A DNA stretch of 64,000 bases from an uncultured candidate division WPS-2 bacterium (lineage in GTDB: Bacteria > Vulcanimicrobiota > Vulcanimicrobiia > Vulcanimicrobiales > Vulcanimicrobiaceae): assembly GCA_937927945.1 (NCBI GenBank), contig CALEYW010000072.1, positions 1-64,000 on the forward strand, written 5' to 3'. The translations under genes were made by a program, and so were the position numbers. The notes beneath the pieces were generated by a model. The model made no database searches and was not told where the DNA came from. It saw nothing but the letters and a program-made list of their open reading frames with translations. Of the stretch, positions 51,283-59,251 are shown piece after piece (the first letter of the stretch is position 1; every line of letters begins with the position of its first letter).

Positions 51283-52599
51283 TTAGAGTGTTACGGCTAT
51301 CGGATCATCGACGGTGTTCGTCGCGTCGGTGAACAGGATCGTCACGGCGCCGAGCACGAGGATCACCGAACCGATCACGAAGCCGGTCGACCACGAACCC
51401 GTCCGGTCGACGAGCACGCCGAAGACGAACGGCGAGATGATGGCAGAGAGGCCGGAGGCCATGTTCATGATCCCCGAGGTCGTCCCGCTGTAGTAGCGTC
51501 CGCCGAGATCCATCGCGACCGCCCAGCAGTTCGAGACGGCGCACTCGAGCATGAACAGCGCGCCCGTTTGGAGCGCGACCGAGAGGTACGGATTCGCGAC
51601 GAACACCGAAGGGATCGTGAACGCCGCCGCGCCGAGGAACGATACGACGATCACGCTGCGGCGCGCGAAGTTGAGGTTCCCGGTGCGGCGCCAGATGGCG
51701 TCGGACGCCCATCCGCCGAAAAGGTCGCCGGCGATCGCGCCGATCAGCGGAATGCTCGCCAGAAAGCCGAGCTGAGCGAAGCTGAAGTGGCGGCCCTCTT
51801 TGAGATACGTCGGCAGCCACGTCAGATAGATCCAGAGCGTGTAGCCGTAGGCGAAGTAGCTCAGCGTCAGCATCCAGACGTCTTTGTTGCTGAAGATCTT
51901 GCCCCACGGCACGGCACGCTTCTCGCCCGTCGTCGCTACCGCGGTGTGTTTCCCGATCGCCTCGATCTCGAGCTGATTGACTTGCTTCGATTCCGAGGGC
52001 GCGTTGCGATAATACAGATAGAAGCCGATCGACCACAGAAACCCGATCGCGCCGAGAATGTAGAACGGCGCGCGCCAACCGCCCGTGTACGCGACGATCG
52101 CGACGATGACCGGCGGCGCGAACGCAGCACCGGCGCGCGACGCGGCGTGCGAGACGCCCTGTAAGAACCCGCGCATCGTCGGCGGAAACCACGTGGCGAG
52201 GGCGCGGGTCGCGACCGGGAACCCGCCGGCCTCACCGGCGCCGAACAGCAGCCGAACGACGAAGAACGAAGCGTAGCTCGACGCGAACCCCGTCAAGATC
52301 GAGAACGCCGACCACCAGGCCATGAGTCCGGCGAGCACCGTTCGCGGACCGAAGCGATCGCCGAGCGTCCCGCCGGGAACTTGAAAGATCGTGTACGTGA
52401 TCGCGAAGGCCGAGAAGATCGACCCCATCACCGTCTTCGAGAAGTGGAACTCCTCGATGATCTTCGGCGCCGTCACGGAGATCGTGACGCGATCGAGATA
52501 CGAGATGAAGTACAAGAGGCACAGGATTCCAAGAACGACGTAGCGCGTTTTTGACGCGCGTAAGACACCGACGACGACGTCGGCCTTAGTTGCGGACAT
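51283..52599 (-). CDS. ACS-family MFS transporter (anion:cation symporter)
   Basis: A 438-residue, 12-helix transporter of the glucarate/hexuronate-type ACS family. Signature segments are YLDRVTISVTAPKIIEEFHFSKTVMGSIFSAFAITYTIFQVPGG (TM1-2), DRFGPRTVLAGLM, FGAGEAGGFPVATRALATWFPPTMRGFLQGVSHAASRAGAA and GDLFGGWASDAIWRRTGN. It imports an organic anion. It follows the aminotransferase gene (gap 125 bp), so the anion probably feeds that enzyme's pathway; the GntR regulator upstream would control both. Confidence 0.87.
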   Translation of the reverse strand: MSATKADVVVGVLRASKTRYVVLGILCLLYFISYLDRVTISVTAPKIIEEFHFSKTVMGSIFSAFAITYTIFQVPGGTLGDRFGPRTVLAGLMAWWSAFSILTGFASSYASFFVVRLLFGAGEAGGFPVATRALATWFPPTMRGFLQGVSHAASRAGAAFAPPVIVAIVAYTGGWRAPFYILGAIGFLWSIGFYLYYRNAPSESKQVNQLEIEAIGKHTAVATTGEKRAVPWGKIFSNKDVWMLTLSYFAYGYTLWIYLTWLPTYLKEGRHFSFAQLGFLASIPLIGAIAGDLFGGWASDAIWRRTGNLNFARRSVIVVSFLGAAAFTIPSVFVANPYLSVALQTGALFMLECAVSNCWAVAMDLGGRYYSGTTSGIMNMASGLSAIISPFVFGVLVDRTGSWSTGFVIGSVILVLGAVTILFTDATNTVDDPIAVTL

Positions 52600-52724
52600 G
52601 GCACCTCCGAGCTACCGCTCGACGAAAAGAACGTTCTTCCGCTTGGTTCTCTGTTCGGGCGTACGAACGTCCGACCGATTTGCAAAGCCGTGCCGGCGCC
52701 ATCGCGACGCCGGCACCGGGTTTG

Positions 52725-53924
52725 CTACACCGCGACGGGGACTTTGGGCGTGCCCGACGGGTGCGACGCGCGCACGAGGTGCGCAAGAGCTGCCGAGACG
52801 CCGTCGCCGTGCGGAATGCCGGCGACGTCGAGTCCCATTTGAACGCCGCCGAGTGTGGCGACGAGCAGCAGGTCGTTGAAATCTCCCAAGTGTCCGATGC
52901 GGAAGACGCGGCCCTTGAGACGGCCGAGTCCGGTGCCGAGCGACATGTCGAAGCGATCGAGGATGATCTCGCGCAGCGCGTCGGCGTCGAACCCGTCGGG
53001 AACGTACAGCGCCGTCAGCGAGTTCGAGTACTCACGGGGATCGATGCAGACGATCTCCAAACCCCACGCCTGAGCGGCGGCGCGCGTAGCGGTGCCGTGT
53101 CGAGCGTGCCGCGCGAAGACGTTGGCCAAGCCCTCTTCGTGCAGCATCGCGATCGCTTCGTGCAAGCCGTAGAGCATGTTCGTCCCCGGCGTGTAGGGGA
53201 AGAAGCCCGACCGATTCGACTCGAGCATCTCCGACCAGTCCCAGTACGACTTCGTCAGGCGCGAGGTCTTCGAAGCGGCGAGCGCCTTCGCGGAGACCGC
53301 GTTGAAGCCGAGCCCCGGCGGCAGCATCAAGCCCTTTTGCGAGCCGCCGACGGTCACGTCGACGCCCCATTCCTGGTGCCGATAGTCGATCGAGGCGAGC
53401 GAGGAGATCGTGTCGACCATGAAAAGCGCCGGGTGCCCGGCGCGGCTGATCGCGCTGCGCAGCTCGGAGATCCGGCTCGTGACGCCGGTCGACGTCTCAT
53501 TCTGGACGGCGCAGACCGCTTTGATCGCGTGCGCGCGATCGTCGCTGAGGTAGGCTTCGAGGGCGGCCGGATCGACGCCGTGGCGCCAGTCGCCGGGGAC
53601 GAAGACGACGTCGAGCCCGAGCTTCGTCGCCATCGCGCGCCAGAGTGCCGCGAACTGGCCCGTCTCGAACATCAGCACGCGGTCGCCGGGCGAGAGCGTG
53701 TTGACCAATGCCGCTTCCCACGCGCCCGTTCCGGACGAGGGGAAGATGACGACCGGTTCCTCGGTCTGGAAGATGGTCTTGATCCCGTCCAGCACTTCAC
53801 GGCCTAGCCGGGCGAAGTCGGGGCCGCGATGGTCCATGGTCTTGCGGTCCATTGCGCGCAGGACCCGGTCCGGGACGTTGGTCGGACCGGGGATCTGGAG
53901 GAAATGGGGGCCGCTTCGATACAT
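52725..53924 (-). CDS. Class V aminotransferase, serine-glyoxylate/alanine-glyoxylate type
   Basis: A 399-residue PLP enzyme close to SgaA: FLQIPGPTNVPDRVLRAMDRKTMDHRGPDF at the N-terminus, VIFPSSGTGAWEAALVN, NETSTGVTS and HPALFMVDTISSLASIDY, then SQKGLMLPPGLGF with the Schiff-base lysine, and FPYTPGTNMLYGLHEAI. It would interconvert serine or alanine with glyoxylate, feeding photorespiratory-like, glycine or purine catabolism routes. AAGGTGAG lies upstream of ATG 53924. Two palindromes lie between this and the divergent GntR gene. Confidence 0.85.
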   Translation of the reverse strand: MYRSGPHFLQIPGPTNVPDRVLRAMDRKTMDHRGPDFARLGREVLDGIKTIFQTEEPVVIFPSSGTGAWEAALVNTLSPGDRVLMFETGQFAALWRAMATKLGLDVVFVPGDWRHGVDPAALEAYLSDDRAHAIKAVCAVQNETSTGVTSRISELRSAISRAGHPALFMVDTISSLASIDYRHQEWGVDVTVGGSQKGLMLPPGLGFNAVSAKALAASKTSRLTKSYWDWSEMLESNRSGFFPYTPGTNMLYGLHEAIAMLHEEGLANVFARHARHGTATRAAAQAWGLEIVCIDPREYSNSLTALYVPDGFDADALREIILDRFDMSLGTGLGRLKGRVFRIGHLGDFNDLLLVATLGGVQMGLDVAGIPHGDGVSAALAHLVRASHPSGTPKVPVAV

Positions 53925-53947
53925 GTGCTCACCTTCGGGAGGGACTT

Positions 53948-53969
53948 CGCATATTGCATTCAATATGCG
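53948..53969 (-). promoter_or_regulatory. Putative GntR/FCD operator 1
   Basis: CGCATATTG-CATT-CAATATGCG is a perfect 9-bp inverted repeat with a 4-base spacer, 24 bp from the aminotransferase start, in the region divergent to the GntR gene. The half-site CAATATGC recurs in the second palindrome at 53991-53998. Confidence 0.75.
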
Positions 53970-53986
53970 ATTTGTCCGAGTCTTTG

Positions 53987-54001
53987 CATGCAATATGCAT
54001 G
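53987..54001 (+). promoter_or_regulatory. Putative GntR/FCD operator 2
   Basis: CATGCA-ATA-TGCATG is a perfect 6-bp inverted repeat with a 3-base spacer, 38 bp from the GntR start. It overlaps the CAATATGC half-site of operator 1. The two sites suggest divergent repression of gntR itself and of the aminotransferase-transporter genes. Confidence 0.65.
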
Positions 54002-54038
54002 AGAATCCTCTCGCCCTCCAAAATTTCTCATTTGGATC

Positions 54039-54710
54039 ATGACCGTAGCCACATCGATCCCCCGCCTCTCCCTCCACGACGAAGTCGTCGTCCGGCTGCG
54101 CGACCTCATCATTCGCGGGGAGTTGCTGCCGAACGAACGTCTGGGGGAGCGCGAGCTCTGCGAGCGCTTCGAGATCTCCCGCACCCCGCTGCGCGAAGCG
54201 CTGAAGGTGTTGGCCGCCGAGGGCTTGGTCGAGCTGCTGCAGCACCGCGGCGCGCGCGTCGCCACCCTCACCCGCGCCGACGTCCAGCACATGTTCGAGG
54301 TGATGGCCTCGCTCGAAGCCCTCTCCGGGGAGCTCGCCGCGGCGAGGATCACCGAGGAGCAGCTGGCGGAGATCGACGGGCTGCATGCCGCGATGCTCGA
54401 GGCGTATCGCGTCCGCGATCTCCCGGTCTACTTCAATTGGAATCAGGCGATCCACGAACGGATCATCATCGCGAGCGGAAATCCCGTGCTGCGCGAGGTC
54501 TACCAAGGGCTCAGCGCACGGATTCGCCGCGCGCGCTACGCTGCCAACACGTCCGAGGAACGCTGGGCCGCCGCCGTCCGCGAGCACGAAGCGGTGCTCG
54601 GGGCGCTGCACGCCCGCGACGCCGCCGGACTCGCGGCGATTTTACGCGATCACCTGCACAAGAAGTGCGAGGTCGTTCTCGCCCACCTTGCCACGGACGA
54701 ACGGTTCTAA
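54039..54710 (+). CDS. GntR-family regulator with FCD domain
   Basis: A 223-residue protein: winged helix (LHDEVVVRLRDLIIRGELLPNERLGERELCERFEISRTPLREALKVLAAEGLVEL, about 10-63) and an all-alpha FCD ligand domain (about 75-215) with the metal-ligand histidines in FNWNQAIHERIIIASGN, VREHEAVLGALHARD and RDHLHKK. FadR-type members of this group sense organic acids. It is divergent from the aminotransferase-transporter operon across two palindromes and probably represses it and itself. Confidence 0.9.
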   Translation: MTVATSIPRLSLHDEVVVRLRDLIIRGELLPNERLGERELCERFEISRTPLREALKVLAAEGLVELLQHRGARVATLTRADVQHMFEVMASLEALSGELAAARITEEQLAEIDGLHAAMLEAYRVRDLPVYFNWNQAIHERIIIASGNPVLREVYQGLSARIRRARYAANTSEERWAAAVREHEAVLGALHARDAAGLAAILRDHLHKKCEVVLAHLATDERF

Positions 54711-54713
54711 ACG

Positions 54714-54788
54714 GCATTGTGCGTGACATGCGCATGCGCCTCGTCGAAGACAAGAGCGCTCTGCTTCCCGCCTTCGATGTGACCTAGC
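54714..54788 (+). pseudogene. Truncated VapD C-terminal fragment
   Basis: Four bases after the GntR stop, an open segment encodes G-I-V-RDMRMRLVEDKSALLPAFDVT followed by TAG, clearly matching the last 21 residues of the intact VapD at 50817 (RDMRMLRIEENNDLLPAVDLT). No upstream part of VapD is present; that space is occupied by the GntR gene. It is the 3' remnant of a second vapD that was truncated by recombination. Confidence 0.7.
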
Positions 54789-54806
54789 GGCCCGAGTCGC
54801 GCCATC

Positions 54807-55166
54807 ATGAGCCGGTCAAGTCGACGTTCCGCGGCTGAGGGTGAACTGCTGCTGAAAGAGGCTGCGTTTCGGGACGCATTGATCGTCGCGCTGCAAGCGT
54901 GTGCTGGAGGACGCTGGGGATTGTTCGGCCAGAACGACGCGGCTCTCAAAAACGTGGGCCGCAACGCCGACCACTACGAATCGAACGACGCGCGAGAATT
55001 GTTGGGACGGGCCGACGAGATCGCGAACCTCCGATCGAAACTCGGGTTCGCGGAAACGAGTCCGCTCGTGAAGCGGTTCTTGGCCTACCGGGCGATGCGC
55101 GGGAGTACTGTCCTGGGCGAACCGAAGCTGGCAACGCGATTCCTTGAGGAGATCGAGAAGACGTGA
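54807..55166 (+). CDS. Hypothetical protein, 119 residues
   Basis: A charged, helical protein: LLKEAAFRDALIVALQACAGGRWGLFGQNDAAL near the N-terminus, then ARELLGRADEIANLRSKLGFAETSPLVKRFLAYRAMRGSTVLGEPKLATRFLEEI. I have seen similar small proteins only as uncharacterised. There is no transmembrane segment. It lies just after the VapD remnant, so it may have been the partner of that lost vapD, but no evidence supports a toxin-antitoxin pairing. Confidence 0.6.
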   Translation: MSRSSRRSAAEGELLLKEAAFRDALIVALQACAGGRWGLFGQNDAALKNVGRNADHYESNDARELLGRADEIANLRSKLGFAETSPLVKRFLAYRAMRGSTVLGEPKLATRFLEEIEKT

Positions 55167-55359
55167 GAACTTCGCGCGACGCGTCGGCTTGCGGCCGGCA
55201 TTTGCGATTGCGCTCGGTGAGACGCTGGCTGCGTGGTACGGGACCGTCGCGCCGTCTCCCGGCGGTGCGTTCGCGTTCGACGTGTCGGTGAGCGGGCGCG
55301 CGTCGTCCGCGCCGCTGTTGCGGCTTGCGGCCGTGACGGTGCCGCTGCTCGGTGCGTGA
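55144..55359 (+). pseudogene. Possible 3' remnant of an unidentified gene
   Basis: A 71-codon open frame whose last 58 residues (RVGLRPAFAIALGETLAAWYGTVAPSPGGAFAFDV...) look protein-like and end cleanly at TGA, but it overlaps the preceding gene and has no plausible start of its own. It may be the tail of a truncated gene, or chance in high-G+C DNA. I cannot name a family. Confidence 0.25.
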
Positions 55360-55365
55360 CGCGGG

Positions 55366-55388
55366 CCGTTCGACAAGCTCAGGGTGAC
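55366..55388 (+). repeat. REP-like dispersed repeat, copy 2
   Basis: CCGTTCGACAAGCTCAGGGT (then GAC) is a diverged copy of the 23-bp sequence at 26573-26595. Its end overlaps the last codons of the minus-strand DUF6489 gene. It is of the widely dispersed TTCGACAAGCTCAGGGTGAC type. Confidence 0.55.
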
Positions 55389-55633
55389 GGGGGCTTTTCT
55401 GTCGTTGGCATTGAGAAGAGGTTGGCGAAGGTTTTTAGGTAGTGTTCGGAGCCGGTGGGGACGAGGGACAGCCAGGTTTTCAGCAGGCCTTCGGGTGAGA
55501 GCGTGGTCGTCGCGTCCACCATGCGCTGCTGCAGCGGGGCGAGGACCGCGGCCTGCATCGGCTTGAGGTCGGGGAGGCCGAGGAACTCGCGCGCTTCTTC
55601 GGCCGTGCACTCGACCTCGACGTTGAACTTCAC
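55379..55633 (-). CDS. DUF6489-like small protein
   Basis: An 84-residue protein: MKFNVEVECTAEEAREFLGLPDLKPMQAAVLAPLQQRMVDA, resembling the short DUF6489 family that starts MKFNV.V.CTPEEAR.FLGLPD. Family members are frequently encoded beside phasin or PHA genes; here the PHA operon starts about 1.5 kb away. The function is unknown. Its stop lies within a REP-like repeat. Confidence 0.7.
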   Translation of the reverse strand: MKFNVEVECTAEEAREFLGLPDLKPMQAAVLAPLQQRMVDATTTLSPEGLLKTWLSLVPTGSEHYLKTFANLFSMPTTEKPPSP

Positions 55634-55757
55634 GGGTTCGGCTCCTCACGAATGGTGCGAAAGGCGGAGGCTTCTGTGGGGCACATGATCGCCCTTCGGG
55701 CCCTGGTTCCGCGGTTTTGCGGCAGGTGCGGCGGGGATCGGCGGCGCTCAAGAGAGG

Positions 55758-56222
55758 ATGATCGTTCGCGCGATCTTGCCGGCCGACGAGGAAGCGTACG
55801 GGACGATCCTCGAGCGGACCAGTCCGGAAGATCGCTATTGCCGCTTCTTCCATCACGTCGATCACTTCGATCCCGCCGAAGTGCATCGGTTCGTCGAAGA
55901 ACGCGACGACATGATCGGCGTCATCGCGGAAGAGGCCGGCGTGCCGCTCGGCGCGGCGCATGCGGCCTTTCTCGACGCGGTGACCGCGGAACTGGGCATC
56001 GTCGTTTCGCAGGACGCGCGCAAGCTCGGCGTCGGCAGCGCGCTGCTCGCGGAGTTGGTGGAGCAGTTGAAAGCGCGCGGGTTCTCGCGGCTGGCCGCCG
56101 TCTCGTTGCGGGACAACGGCGCGTTCGAGGCGCTGGCGCGACGGACCGGCTTCACGATCGAACGCGCGGACGGCGACGCGCTTTGGTGGATGCTGCTGCT
56201 GGACGAAGCGCTCGTTCGATGA
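55758..56222 (+). CDS. GNAT-family N-acetyltransferase
   Basis: A 154-residue protein with an acetyl-CoA binding segment: MIVRAILPADEEAYGTILERTSPEDRYCRFFHH, then LGIVVSQDARKLGVGSALLAELVEQLKARGFSRLAAVSL (beta4-alpha3 with the Q/R-x-x-G-x-G/A pattern) and DNGAFEALARRTGFTIE. The acceptor is unknown. Similar GNATs are found fused to acyl-CoA synthetases (protein lysine acetylation), but this one is free. It ends 11 bp before the alpha/beta hydrolase. Confidence 0.8.
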   Translation: MIVRAILPADEEAYGTILERTSPEDRYCRFFHHVDHFDPAEVHRFVEERDDMIGVIAEEAGVPLGAAHAAFLDAVTAELGIVVSQDARKLGVGSALLAELVEQLKARGFSRLAAVSLRDNGAFEALARRTGFTIERADGDALWWMLLLDEALVR

Positions 56223-56232
56223 CATCGCGCTG

Positions 56233-57147
56233 ATGATCGGCGACTCCGTAGCCCGCACGCCGCCGACGATGGTGCGCGCGAACGGGATCGAGTTGTGCTA
56301 CGACACGTTCGGCGATCCAGCGAACCCGCCGCTGATCCTCATCATGGGCCTCGCCGCACAAATGGTCGTGTGGGACGAGAACTTCTTGCGCATGCTCGCC
56401 GCCAAAGGCGTGTGGGTCATTCGTTTCGACAACCGGGACATCGGCCTCTCGACGAAGTTCCCGCAGGCACGCACGCCGAGCGTCGCAGAGATGATCGTCA
56501 CGCAGCTGACACGGATCACGATCCGCGTCCCGTACACGCTGCGCGACATGGCGGCTGACACGGTCGGCCTGATGGACGCACTCGGGCTGCCGGCCGCGAA
56601 CGTCGCGGGGATCTCGATGGGAGGAGCGATCGCGCAAGAGATCGCGATCGAGTTCCCGCATCGGGTGCGCACGCTGACGTCGATCATGTCGTCGACCGGC
56701 GATCCGAAGCTCCCGCGCGCGACCCCGAAAGCGACTGCCGTGCTGCTGCGGAAGACGCCGGCGGAGCGCGAAGCCTATCTCGAGCAGTACGTCGACTCGT
56801 GGCACGTCCTCGCCGGTGACGCCTTCCCGTTCGATCCGGCGCGGATGCGGCGGCAGGGTGAACGGTCGTACGACCGGGGGATCAACCCGCCCGGCGTCGC
56901 GCGCCAACTCATGGCGATGATCGCCTCAGGAAACCGCACCACGGCGCTCCGGAAGCTGACCGTTCCGACGCTCGTGGTGCACGGATCGATCGACCCGCTG
57001 ATCCCGCCCGCGCACGGCCGCGCGACGGCCGGCGCGATCCCAGGCGCCGTCCTCTCGTTGTATGAGGGGATGGGGCACACGCTGCCGCGGGAGGTGTGGG
57101 ACCGACTCACGGACGAGTTGGCGCGACACGCAGCCGTGAATTCCTGA
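56233..57147 (+). CDS. Alpha/beta hydrolase
   Basis: A 304-residue hydrolase. The oxyanion region is ILIMGLAAQMVVWD (about 35-48), nucleophile elbow AGISMGGAIAQ (serine about 125), acid TLVVHGSIDPLIPPAHG and histidine in YEGMGHTLPREVWDRL. It is of the PHA-depolymerase/esterase-like group with HxxDxLIPP. It starts the fatty acid/PHA gene cluster and may hydrolyse an acyl or PHA-derived ester; the substrate is inferred from context only. Confidence 0.82.
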   Translation: MIGDSVARTPPTMVRANGIELCYDTFGDPANPPLILIMGLAAQMVVWDENFLRMLAAKGVWVIRFDNRDIGLSTKFPQARTPSVAEMIVTQLTRITIRVPYTLRDMAADTVGLMDALGLPAANVAGISMGGAIAQEIAIEFPHRVRTLTSIMSSTGDPKLPRATPKATAVLLRKTPAEREAYLEQYVDSWHVLAGDAFPFDPARMRRQGERSYDRGINPPGVARQLMAMIASGNRTTALRKLTVPTLVVHGSIDPLIPPAHGRATAGAIPGAVLSLYEGMGHTLPREVWDRLTDELARHAAVNS

Positions 57148-57159
57148 GGAGGAGGTCCG

Positions 57160-58866
57160 ATGTCCGCACATCCGTGGGAGAAATCGTATCCACCGCCGGC
57201 TCGCTGGGACGCGGAGATCAAAATCGGTCCCGTCTACGAGGCGCTCGACGAGGCTGTCAATCGGTTCGGCGACCGCCCGGCAGTCGAGTTCATGGGCGTG
57301 CGCGTGACGTATCGCCAACTGCGCGATCTCGCGAATCGCGCCGCCAAAGGCTTTCAGAAACTTGGCGTCGGTCCGGGCGTGCACGTCGGCCTGTATCTGC
57401 CCAACACGCCGCACTATCTGGTCGCGTTCTTCGGCATCCTCAAAGCGGGCGGAACGGTCGTGAACTATTCCCCGCTCGACGCGGAAGCGGTCCTCTCGCA
57501 TAAAGTCGAGGACAGCGAGACGACGATCCTCGTCACGCTCGATCTGCCGATGCTCTACCCGCAGATGGCGGCGCTCGTCGGCCACGGCGGTTTGAAAACG
57601 CTCGTGATCGGCGGCATGGGCGACCTCGCCGGCTTCCCCGAGTTCGCGTCGATCACGCTGCCGAAATCAAACGATCTCGTGACGTACGACGACACGCACG
57701 TTCCGTTCGTCTCGCTGCTCGACAACGACGGCGCGTACGCGCCGCACCCGATCGACGATCCGGCCGAGACGATTGCGGTGCTGCAATACACCGGCGGCAC
57801 GACCGGTTTGCCGAAGGGCGCGATGCTCACGCATGGCAACCTGACCGCCGCCGGCAGCCAGTACATCGAGACGACGAAGGGCGAGCCGCCGGTGCTCACG
57901 CCGGGTCAAGAGCGCTGCCTGTTGGTGCTGCCGCTCTTCCACATCTACGCGCTCACGTCGTGCATGCTGCTCTGCATCCGGCTCGGCGCGGAGATGGTGC
58001 TGCAACCGCGCTTCGATCTCGAAGCCGTCATCAAGGAAATCGCCGCCAAGAAGATCACGATCTTCATGGGCGTGCCGACGATGTTCACGGCGATGCTCAT
58101 GTATCCGGGGATCGCCGACGTCGATCTCTCCTCGCTGAAGTTCTGCGGTTCCGGCGGCGCGCCGCTGCCGCTCGAAGTGCAGCAGCGCTTCCAAGCCCTG
58201 GCGGGCTGCACGCTCAACGAAGGCTGGGGGATGACGGAGACGTCGCCCGCCGGTACGTTCACGCCGATGCACGGGCAAAGGAAAGAAGGTTCCTGCGGAA
58301 TCCCGGTTCCGCGCGTCGTGCTGAAGTTTGCGGACGTCACCGACCATGCGAAGTACGTCACGCTCGGCGAACGCGGCGAGATCTGCATCGCCGGGCCGAA
58401 CGTGATGAAGGGCTACTGGAAGAACCCGCAAGCGACGGCGGACTCGATGACGGCCGACGGCTTCTTCCGCACCGGCGACGTCGCGTACATGGACGAGGAC
58501 GGCTTCGTCTTCATCGTCGACCGCATCAAGGACATGCTATTGTGCGGCGGCTACAACGTGTATCCGCGCAACATCGAAGAGGCGATCTACACGCACCCCG
58601 CGGTCGCCGAATGCTCGGTCATCGGCGTGCCCGACGAATACCGCGGGCAATCGCCCAAAGCGTTCATCGCGCTCAAGCCGGGCGCCGAACCGTTCACGAT
58701 CGACGAGATCAAGGTGTTCCTCAAGGACAAGCTCGGCAAGCACGAGATGGTGCAGCTGATCGAGTTCCGCGAATCGCTGCCGAAAACGCCGGTCGGAAAG
58801 ATCCTCAAGACCGCGCTGTACGAAGAGGAGGCCCGGCGGCGCGCGACAGCCGGCGTGACGGCCTGA
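57160..58866 (+). CDS. fadD: Long-chain fatty acid--CoA ligase
   Basis: A 568-residue AMP-forming acyl-CoA synthetase. P-loop YTGGTTGLPKGAML (210-223), GWGMTETSPAG, and the A8-type hinge RIKDMLLCGGYNVYPRNIEEAIYTHPAVAECSVIG, with the catalytic lysine in KTPVGKILKTAL near the end. It activates fatty acids for beta-oxidation and supplies PHA precursors. A strong AGGAGG lies just upstream of ATG 57160, the start of the operon's high-expression part. PhaE follows after one base. Confidence 0.92.
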   Translation: MSAHPWEKSYPPPARWDAEIKIGPVYEALDEAVNRFGDRPAVEFMGVRVTYRQLRDLANRAAKGFQKLGVGPGVHVGLYLPNTPHYLVAFFGILKAGGTVVNYSPLDAEAVLSHKVEDSETTILVTLDLPMLYPQMAALVGHGGLKTLVIGGMGDLAGFPEFASITLPKSNDLVTYDDTHVPFVSLLDNDGAYAPHPIDDPAETIAVLQYTGGTTGLPKGAMLTHGNLTAAGSQYIETTKGEPPVLTPGQERCLLVLPLFHIYALTSCMLLCIRLGAEMVLQPRFDLEAVIKEIAAKKITIFMGVPTMFTAMLMYPGIADVDLSSLKFCGSGGAPLPLEVQQRFQALAGCTLNEGWGMTETSPAGTFTPMHGQRKEGSCGIPVPRVVLKFADVTDHAKYVTLGERGEICIAGPNVMKGYWKNPQATADSMTADGFFRTGDVAYMDEDGFVFIVDRIKDMLLCGGYNVYPRNIEEAIYTHPAVAECSVIGVPDEYRGQSPKAFIALKPGAEPFTIDEIKVFLKDKLGKHEMVQLIEFRESLPKTPVGKILKTALYEEEARRRATAGVTA

Positions 58867-58867
58867 G

Positions 58868-59251
58868 ATGGCAGACTCCGCCAAGGATCCGATGGCGCTC
58901 TGGCGCGATCTGCTCGGCCAGTGGGAGAAGAGCGTGAACACGCTTGCCAATCAGACGATGGGCTCGGAAGAATACAGCCGTTCGATGAACGGCGCGATGG
59001 GTGTGACGCTCAAGATGCAAGAGTCCATGAAGGACGTCATGGCGACGTATCTGGCGAACATGAACCTACCGAGCCGGGTGGATTTCACGCGGCTCGACGA
59101 GCGCGTGCAGGGGATCGAAGGACGCCTCGATCGCATCATCGCGCTGCTCGAGCGCGGCGCGCTCGGCGGCCCCGCGCCCGCAACGCCGGCGGCGCCGCGC
59201 CCGCCGCGCACGAAGCCGTCCGCCCCCGGCCGAGCCCAGGGATTGACGTGA
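58868..59251 (+). CDS. phaE: PhaE-like subunit of class III PHA synthase / phasin-like
   Basis: A 127-residue helical protein starting MADSAKDPMALWRDLLGQWEKSVNTLANQTMGSEEYSRSMNGAMG, with VTLKMQESMKDVMATYLANMNLPSRVDFTRLDERVQGIEGRLDRI, then a Pro/Ala-rich tail (APATPAAPRPPRTKPSAPG). The NxP-R-D-x-T/L-D-x-R motif is characteristic of PhaE and phasin-like subunits. It is shorter than Allochromatium PhaE. The stop overlaps the GTG start of phaC, so both are translated together and form the synthase complex. Confidence 0.8.
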   Translation: MADSAKDPMALWRDLLGQWEKSVNTLANQTMGSEEYSRSMNGAMGVTLKMQESMKDVMATYLANMNLPSRVDFTRLDERVQGIEGRLDRIIALLERGALGGPAPATPAAPRPPRTKPSAPGRAQGLT

